From an uncultured Ectothiorhodospiraceae bacterium (GTDB taxonomy: Bacteria; Pseudomonadota; Gammaproteobacteria; Nevskiales; Oceanococcaceae), in contig CAKZQS010000037.1 in assembly GCA_937141935.1 (NCBI GenBank), positions 1-35,000 on the forward strand: a stretch of DNA of 35,000 nt, written 5' to 3'. The notes below the pieces were generated by a model. That model made no database searches. It saw nothing but the letters and a program-made list of their open reading frames with translations, and was not told the DNA's origin. The position numbers and the translations under genes are program-made. Below are positions 30,264 to 35,000 of this stretch, piece after piece (the first letter of the stretch is position 1; each line of letters starts with the position of its first letter).

Positions 30264-30752
30264 ATGCCCCACCCGCTGGCCATGTCCCCGCACCGCTGCG
30301 ACACCGCCGACCGCGCCTTTGCCGCCGACTTCCACAGCGGCCGACTGCGGCCCAACGACTTCGACCACATCGGGCACCTGCGACTGGCCTATGTACTGCT
30401 CTGCGAGCGCCCGCCAGGCGCGGCCACCGCCCGCTACGGCGAGGCCTTGCGGGCGTTTTTGGCGGCGCACGGCATCGCAGCCGACAAGTACCACGCGACC
30501 CTGACCGCGGCATGGGTGGGGGCGGTGGCGCATTTCATGCGGCGGGCGACCCCCTGCAGCAGCTTCGCCGAATTCCGGCGGCAGGCGCGGCCGCTGGACG
30601 ACAGCCGCGTGATGCTGCGCCACTACTCCCCGCGGCGCCTGTACTCGGCCCCGGCCCGCCGCCGATTGCTGCGCCCCGACCGCGCGCCCATCCCTGGGCT
30701 GCGCATCCCGCGTCGCGACGCTGCCGCCACGGCAAGCCCGGGGCATGGCTGA
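30264..30752 (+). CDS. conserved-looking hypothetical protein
   Basis: 162 residues, soluble. The segment FDHIGHLRLAYVLLCE (33-48) and HGIAADKYHATLTAAWVGAV (69-88) has the regular spacing of His and aromatic residues of a helical domain, resembling small unnamed proteins of proteobacteria. The C-terminal 40 residues are Arg/Pro-rich and probably disordered. ATG 30264 is used; a second ATG at 30282 would drop six residues, and neither has a good ribosome site. Its end overlaps the GNAT gene by 8 bp, implying coupled translation. No function is proposed. Confidence 0.6.
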   Translation: MPHPLAMSPHRCDTADRAFAADFHSGRLRPNDFDHIGHLRLAYVLLCERPPGAATARYGEALRAFLAAHGIAADKYHATLTAAWVGAVAHFMRRATPCSSFAEFRRQARPLDDSRVMLRHYSPRRLYSAPARRRLLRPDRAPIPGLRIPRRDAAATASPGHG

Positions 30753-31242
30753 GCTGCGCGCGGCGAGCGCCGCCGACGCGGCGGCGCTGGCGGCCATATA
30801 CAACCCCTACATCCGCGATTCGGTCGCGACCTTTGAGGAGACGCCGCTGGGCGCCACGGCGATGCGTGAGCGGCTGGCGCAGGTGGAGGCGCAGCGCCTG
30901 CCCTGGCTGGTCGCCACGGTGGACGACCGCGTGGTGGGTTACAGCTACGCCACGGCCTGGCGGACGCGCAGCGCCTACCGCTACAGCGTGGAGAGCACGG
31001 TCTACCTGGCGCCGGATGCGCAGCGCCAGGGCCATGGCCGGGCGCTGATGCAGGCGCTGCTGGACGCGTTGCAGCCTCGGGGCGTGCACTGCGTGATTGC
31101 GGGCATCTCGCTGCCCAACCCGGGCAGCGTGGCGCTGCACGAGGCCCTGGGTTTTGCGCCGGTGGCCCGGTTTCCGGAGGTAGGCTACAAGTTCGCGCGC
31201 TGGGTCGACGTGGGCTATTGGCAGCGGCTGCTGTCAGGCTGA
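30745..31242 (+). CDS. GNAT N-acetyltransferase of the phosphinothricin acetyltransferase type
   Basis: 165 residues, one GNAT domain. AAIYNPYIRDSVATFEETP (17-35) and VVGYSYATAWRTRSAYRYSVESTVYL are typical of the Pat/Bar/MddA branch, which acetylates methionine sulfoximine or phosphinothricin. The acetyl-CoA pocket is APDAQRQGHGRALMQ, followed by NPGSVALHEALGF and the branch-typical ending VGYKFARWVDVGYWQ. Overlaps the preceding unknown gene by 8 bp. In the wild the role is detoxification of methionine derivatives, by family analogy. Confidence 0.88.
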   Translation: MAELRAASAADAAALAAIYNPYIRDSVATFEETPLGATAMRERLAQVEAQRLPWLVATVDDRVVGYSYATAWRTRSAYRYSVESTVYLAPDAQRQGHGRALMQALLDALQPRGVHCVIAGISLPNPGSVALHEALGFAPVARFPEVGYKFARWVDVGYWQRLLSG

Positions 31243-31418
31243 GACAACCGGATCAGCACCGGGTCCCACTCGGAATCCGGGGCCCGGCTCGCTTAGGGTT
31301 CGGCTCTGTCACACCGTTCGCGTGGCCGCGCCGGCCGGGCGCGCTGCGGCGGACGGGCCCGCGACCTTATGCTGTAGGCCGAGGAGTACAACGGGCCGGC
31401 AGCGCCCATGGAGACAGC

Positions 31419-32693
31419 ATGCGAGCGACCCGCTCGGCGGCGCGCAAGACGCGCGCCACCCACTCACGCCCCCTACTCGCCACGGGCATCGCCCTGGCCG
31501 GCCTGTGTGCGGCCGCGGCGCTGCCTGGATGCGGCGACCGCGCCACCAGCGGCGCCGAGCGTGGCGATGTGGCGGGACCAGCCGATGGCCTGCCGGTGAT
31601 GCTGATTGCCAATGCCGAGGCCGGGACGGTGTCGGTGATCGACAGCCAGACGCAGCGCCTGCGACATACGCTGAACATCATCCCGGACGGGCCGACGCCG
31701 GCGGTGGAGCGCGACCCCGCGCAGGCACTGCTGGGGCAGCGCATCGTTGAGTTCGCCGGCGGGCTGAACTACGCGCAGGACCTCGACGTGGCCCCCGACG
31801 CGCGCACGCTCTATGTCTCGCGCGGCCACCGCGGCGACGTGGCGGCCTTTGACCTGGCCAGTGGCGAGCTGCTCTGGGTCAGCCCGCTGGACGGGTTGCG
31901 GGCCGACCACATGACGATCAGCCCGGATGGCGGACGCCTGTATGTCTCCGGGCTGGTGGAGGACCAGGTTTACGTGCTGGACGCCGCCACGGGCGCCATC
32001 AGCGGCCGTGCCCTGACCGGGCAATGGCCGCATGACAACCACCTGAGCGCGGATGGCGCGGTGCTCTACAACGCCAGCATCGGCAACATTCTGGTGGAGC
32101 CCGAAGCGCGAGCGGTGCTGGCCAGCAACCCGCTGACCTCGCCCTACCAGATCAGCAAGATCGACACGCAAAGCCTGCAAGTCCTGCAGCGTTTTCCCTT
32201 CACGGCTGGGGTGCGCCCCTTCGCGCTGAATGCGGAGGAGACCCACCTCTACGCGCAGTTGTCGCTCTACAGCGGCGTGATCGAATACGACCTGGAGCAG
32301 GCAACCATCAGCCGCCAGCTGGACCTGCCCGTGGCGCCGGACACCGGCGAAGAGGATTACGACTTCGAGGCGCCACACCACGGCCTGGCGCTGAGCCCGG
32401 ATGGCAACACGCTGTGCCTGGCCGGGCGGATTTCCGACTATGTGGCGCTGGTGGACGTGGCCAGCTTCAGCGCCCGCGCCATTACGCCCGTGGGCGACGC
32501 GCCGAGTTGGGCCACCACCAGCGTTGACGGGCGGCACTGCTATGTGCCCAACAATCGCGAGGCCAGCGTCTCCGTCATCGACTATGAAAGCGGCGCCGAG
32601 ATCGCCCGCGTGCCCGTGGATGCCGGTCCGAAGTTTGGCGTGGCGGCGAGGATCCCCGCCGATGTCGTGGCGGCCTGGACCTCGGCGCCCTAG
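31419..32693 (+). CDS. lipoprotein with YVTN-type beta-propeller
   Basis: 424 residues. A long basic leader ends ALPGC (Cys38). The rest is a seven-bladed-type propeller with repeats such as MLIANAEAGTVSVIDSQTQ, LDVAPDARTLYVSRGHRGDV, MTISPDGGRLYVSG, LALSPDGNTLCLAGR and HCYVPNNREASVSVIDY. Such lipoproteins usually serve in binding, surface contact or as redox-partner scaffolds; nothing shows an active site. GGAGA lies about 6 nt before the ATG at 31419. The preceding 176 bp carry no visible gene. No terminator of its own; a hairpin belonging to the opposite tRNA follows. Confidence 0.82.
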   Translation: MRATRSAARKTRATHSRPLLATGIALAGLCAAAALPGCGDRATSGAERGDVAGPADGLPVMLIANAEAGTVSVIDSQTQRLRHTLNIIPDGPTPAVERDPAQALLGQRIVEFAGGLNYAQDLDVAPDARTLYVSRGHRGDVAAFDLASGELLWVSPLDGLRADHMTISPDGGRLYVSGLVEDQVYVLDAATGAISGRALTGQWPHDNHLSADGAVLYNASIGNILVEPEARAVLASNPLTSPYQISKIDTQSLQVLQRFPFTAGVRPFALNAEETHLYAQLSLYSGVIEYDLEQATISRQLDLPVAPDTGEEDYDFEAPHHGLALSPDGNTLCLAGRISDYVALVDVASFSARAITPVGDAPSWATTSVDGRHCYVPNNREASVSVIDYESGAEIARVPVDAGPKFGVAARIPADVVAAWTSAP

Positions 32694-32723
32694 GCGTGCC
32701 GGCGCACGTCGAGGGCCGGCGCC

Positions 32724-32761
32724 AAAAAAAAACGGCCCGCGCGCCTGGGCACGCGGGCCGT
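32724..32761 (-). terminator. rho-independent terminator of tRNA-Val
   Basis: Read on the minus strand: perfect 10-bp stem ACGGCCCGCG/CGCGGGCCGT, 10-nt loop, then an uninterrupted T run (about nine). It begins 6 bp after the tRNA. On the plus strand the hairpin has no T-run but could still slow the lipoprotein transcript. Confidence 0.85.
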
Positions 32762-32767
32762 TGATAT

Positions 32768-32842
32768 TGGTGGGCGATGCAAGATTTGAACTTGCGACCC
32801 CTGCCGTGTGAAAGCAGTGCTCTACCCCTGAGCTAATCGCCC
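32768..32842 (-). tRNA. tRNA-Val(CAC)
   Basis: 75 nt including encoded CCA. Acceptor GGGCGAT pairs with ATCGCCC; D-arm GCTC-AGGGGTA-GAGC; anticodon stem CTGCT/GGCAG with loop TTCACAC, anticodon CAC reading GTG; T-arm with TTCAAAT. The sequence agrees with gammaproteobacterial tRNA-Val(CAC) as I know it. Single gene with its own promoter and terminator. Confidence 0.95.
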
Positions 32843-32876
32843 TGATTGTGCCGGCCCGCAGGCGAGCCGGGCGCGC

Positions 32877-32882
32877 ATTATA
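32877..32882 (-). promoter_or_regulatory. -10 element of the tRNA-Val promoter
   Basis: Perfect TATAAT on the minus strand, 34 bp before the tRNA, followed by a GC-rich discriminator GCGCGC as found at stringently controlled stable-RNA promoters. The -35 region falls inside the last codons of pckA; no good hexamer is seen there. Confidence 0.6.
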
Positions 32883-32890
32883 GCGCGGCT

Positions 32891-34555
32891 TTAACCCGCC
32901 ATCACGTTGCGGATGCCCAACTCGCCGAACTTCTTGTCCTCGAAGTTCTGCACGAACATCGCCTTGAGCTCACGGGCCTTGGCGTTATAGGCCTCCTGGT
33001 CATCCCAGGTGGTGCGCGGGTCGAGCATCTCGTCGGGCACGCCGGGGCAATGCGTCGGCATCTTCAGCCCGAAGATGTCGTGCGTCTTGTAGCTCATGTC
33101 GGGCGCGTGCAGATCACCGCGCAACGCCGCATTCAGCATCGCCCGGGTCAGCTTGATCGAAATACGCTGGCCAATGCCATAGGGGCCGCCGGTCCAGCCG
33201 GTATTCAGCAGGATGCAGCGGGTCTTGGCGCCGCGCACCTTCTGGGCCAGCAACTCGGCATACACCGAGGCCGGCCGCGCCATGAAGGGGGCACCAAAGC
33301 AGGCGGAGAAGGCGGCCTTGGGCTCCGTCACACCGACCTCGGTGCCGGCCAGCTTGGCGGTAAAGCCGGAGACGAAGTGGAAGATCACCTCGTCCTCATC
33401 CAGCACCGACACCGGCGGCAGCACGCCAAAGGCGTCGGCCGTCAGGAACACCAGCGTGCTGGGATGCGGCCCCTTGGCACCCGCGGCGACGCCGGGGTTG
33501 CAGCTCAGCGGGTAGGAGAAACGGGTGTTCTCGGTGATTGACTGATCGGACAGATCGAGGTCCTGCGGGTCGGTCTCGGCGAGGTCGCGACCGGGCACGG
33601 GCGGCACGTTCTCGATGACCGTACCCGGCATCGACAGCGCCGCGGCGATCACCGGCTCGGCGTCCTTGTTCAGGTCGATCAGCTTGGCGTAGCAGCCGCC
33701 CTCGAAGTTGGACACGCCCGAGGTCGTCCAGGCGTGCTCATCGTCGCCAATCAGGAGCCGATCCGGGTCCGCCGACAGCGTGGTTTTGCCGGTGCCCGAC
33801 AGGCCAAACAGGATCGCACTCGTGCCGTCCTTGCCGATGTTGGCCGAAGCGTGCATCGGCAGATAGCCCTGCGCCGGCAGCAGGTAGTTGAGTACCGTGA
33901 AAATCGACTTCTTGTTGATACCGCAGTAGTCGGCCGCGCCGGTGATCAGCACGCGCCGGTGGCGGATGTCGATGATCACGCAACACTCGCTGCGTGTGCC
34001 GTCGCGCTCCGGTTCGCAGAAGAAGGAGGGCACGTTCAGGATCGTCCAGCGCTTGGCTTCGACATCATCGATGCCGACCGACTCGCTGACGAACATATTG
34101 CTGGCGAACAGCGCATGCGTGGCGTACTCGCCCACGAAGCGCAGCGGAATCGCGTACTCGGGCAGCCACCCGGCGTTGAGATCCTGCACATACAGGCGCG
34201 GACTGTTGGCGTTGACATGCGCGGTGACGCGCTCGTACAGCGCCTCGATCTTGTCCGCCGGGAAGGCCTGCAGGTCGGCCTTCCACCAAATCTCGTCGTG
34301 CACCTCCGGCCAATCCACGCAGAAGGTGTCGCGGACCGGGCGGCCGGTGATGTCGGGGTTGGTGTAGAACACCAGCGGCCCCTGCTCGCCGAGCTTCGTG
34401 GCATAGGCCTTTTGCTCGTCAGCGGGGCCATCCCGGCGCACGCGACCGCGGTCGTTGGCGATGGCGTTGTGGAAGAGGTCCGTGCTGGACAGGTTGTGGT
34501 GAAGGTCGGGGCCGTCAATGCCCAGCGCGCCCTTCAGGTCTTCGCGGATGCACAT
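32891..34555 (-). CDS. pckA: ATP-dependent phosphoenolpyruvate carboxykinase
   Basis: 554 residues; converts oxaloacetate and ATP to PEP, CO2 and ADP at the start of gluconeogenesis, in the cytoplasm. The substrate-binding Arg region ITGRPVRDTF (69-78), the metal/active-site stretch NYLLPAQGYLPMHASANIG (223-241), P-loop GLSGTGKTT (251-259), kinase-2 IGDDEHAW (269-276), FEGGCYAKLI, ENTRFSYP, FLTADAFGVLPPVS, and NTGWTGG are in place. The N-terminal third differs from the E. coli type (TGRPVRDTF instead of TGRSPKDKF), indicating a divergent branch. Slightly longer than usual (about 530-540). The gene follows the rRNA operon and its terminator, and the tRNA-Val promoter overlaps its end. Confidence 0.94.
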   Translation of the reverse strand: MCIREDLKGALGIDGPDLHHNLSSTDLFHNAIANDRGRVRRDGPADEQKAYATKLGEQGPLVFYTNPDITGRPVRDTFCVDWPEVHDEIWWKADLQAFPADKIEALYERVTAHVNANSPRLYVQDLNAGWLPEYAIPLRFVGEYATHALFASNMFVSESVGIDDVEAKRWTILNVPSFFCEPERDGTRSECCVIIDIRHRRVLITGAADYCGINKKSIFTVLNYLLPAQGYLPMHASANIGKDGTSAILFGLSGTGKTTLSADPDRLLIGDDEHAWTTSGVSNFEGGCYAKLIDLNKDAEPVIAAALSMPGTVIENVPPVPGRDLAETDPQDLDLSDQSITENTRFSYPLSCNPGVAAGAKGPHPSTLVFLTADAFGVLPPVSVLDEDEVIFHFVSGFTAKLAGTEVGVTEPKAAFSACFGAPFMARPASVYAELLAQKVRGAKTRCILLNTGWTGGPYGIGQRISIKLTRAMLNAALRGDLHAPDMSYKTHDIFGLKMPTHCPGVPDEMLDPRTTWDDQEAYNAKARELKAMFVQNFEDKKFGELGIRNVMAG

Positions 34556-34585
34556 CGCTCGCTAGCTGCCGAGTAAAAGCAGGCG

Positions 34586-34614
34586 ATTGTAGCGCGTTCC
34601 CCCCGGTACCGGGG
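34586..34614 (-). promoter_or_regulatory. possible pckA promoter with 14-bp palindrome
   Basis: TACAAT (34586-34591) on the minus strand lies 30 bp before the pckA ATG. Starting 9 bp upstream of it is the perfect palindrome CCCCGGTACCGGGG (34601-34614), placed over the spacer and -35 region as an operator would be. No -35 hexamer is seen. Confidence 0.35.
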
Positions 34615-34615
34615 C

Positions 34616-34645
34616 AAAAAAAAAGCCCGACCATAAGGTCGGGCT
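34616..34645 (-). terminator. rho-independent terminator of the rRNA operon
   Basis: Minus strand: 9-bp perfect stem AGCCCGACC/GGTCGGGCT with loop TTAT, then about nine T. It lies 14 bp after 5S rRNA and before pckA. Confidence 0.9.
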
Positions 34646-34659
34646 CTTTCTCGAATAAA

Positions 34660-34778
34660 TGCCTGGCGGTGCCCTACTCTCACACGGGGAAACCCCGCAC
34701 TACCATCGGCGAGGCAGCGTTTCACTTCCGAGTTCGGGATGGGATCGGGTGGTTCCACTGCTCCATTGCCGCCAGGCA
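34660..34778 (-). rRNA. rrf: 5S ribosomal RNA
   Basis: About 119 nt. The ends TGCCTGGCGG and CCGCCAGGCA pair to form helix I; internal CCCGAACTCGGAAGTGAAACG and GATGGTAGTG match bacterial 5S rRNA. It lies 82 bp after the 23S end. Confidence 0.96.
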
Positions 34779-34860
34779 AAGCAAAATCGTTACAGCAACA
34801 TAGCTGACAATGCGCCGCCACCAGGGGGGGGGCACATCTCAAAAGTGCTTGAGCGTTATA

Positions 34861-35000
34861 TGGTCAAGCCTCACGAGCAATTAGTACTGGTTAGCTGCAT
34901 GCATTGCTGCACTTCCACACCCAGCCTATCAACGTCGTAGTCTTCGACGGCTCTTAAGGGGCCTCAAGGGCCCAGTGAGATCTCATCTCGAGGGGGGCTT
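34861..35000 (-). rRNA. rrl: 23S ribosomal RNA, 3' end only (partial)
   Basis: The last 140 nt of 23S rRNA; the remainder lies beyond the right window edge. On the minus strand it contains GACTACGACGTTGATAGGCT, GTACTAATTGCTCGTGAGGC and the end CTTGACCA, close to the E. coli 3' end. The 82-bp spacer to 5S (34779-34860) holds no tRNA. Confidence 0.95.

Noticed and set aside
34779-34860. tRNA gene in the 23S-5S spacer
   Set aside because: Only 82 bp and no cloverleaf elements.

Overview
This is high-GC DNA, densely coded on both strands. It carries a 23S-5S rRNA end, a gammaproteobacterial-looking tRNA-Val(CAC), TrhO, ATP-dependent PEP carboxykinase, many lipoproteins with lipoboxes, and a PHA-synthase/wax-ester-synthase type pair. 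I infer a free-living, Gram-negative, aerobic gammaproteobacterium that stores carbon, perhaps from the Nevskiales/Xanthomonadales side. The placement is an inference; no species is named. I see no phage, insertion sequence, CRISPR array or integrase. Almost everything looks chromosomal.

Layout. 1-2 kb (+): an old-yellow-enzyme-type flavin oxidoreductase and a glyoxalase I. 2.1-7.8 kb (-): a surface lipoprotein, then a large periplasmic beta-propeller sensor joined through a membrane helix to a degenerate GGDEF domain and an intact EAL (c-di-GMP phosphodiesterase) domain. 8-9.8 kb (+): an exported subtilase ending in eight GYxWGGR repeats. 9.9-10.9 kb: a conserved unknown protein (-) and a tiny exported Cys protein (+). 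11-13.7 kb (+): trhO, a glutathione S-transferase and a PLP aminotransferase in one tight operon. 13.8-14.35 kb (-): a small MscS-type channel.

14.4-22.2 kb reads as a phosphate/ester scavenging stretch. It holds a lipoprotein GDPD fused to a C-terminal propeller-like domain, a translationally coupled PLC-like lipoprotein, a glutathionyl-hydroquinone reductase, a lipoprotein CocE/S15-type hydrolase (-), and a Tat-exported PhoD phosphatase. Two of these genes, GDPD and phoD, have upstream 7-4-7 direct repeats that resemble Pho boxes, each 10 bp from a possible -10 element. This is the best candidate for coordinated regulation in the window.

22.3-28.5 kb: a BASS-type transporter, a 17-bp tandem repeat between convergent genes, a class I amidotransferase, a DUF7931-like protein, then (-) a three-gene run: a DSD1-type PLP enzyme with a Tat-like leader, a WS/DGAT homologue whose HHxxxDG active site is destroyed, and a PHA synthase-like protein. 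28.9-32.7 kb (+): a small exported protein, two adjacent tautomerase-like proteins, an unknown protein overlapping a GNAT acetyltransferase, and a YVTN-type propeller lipoprotein. 32.7-35 kb (-): tRNA-Val, pckA, a rho-independent terminator, 5S rRNA and the 3' end of 23S rRNA.

No single unmistakably new system is visible. The most promising leads are the putative Pho regulon cluster with its GDPD-propeller fusion, the WGG-repeat subtilase, and the inactive-looking acyltransferase next to the PHA synthase.
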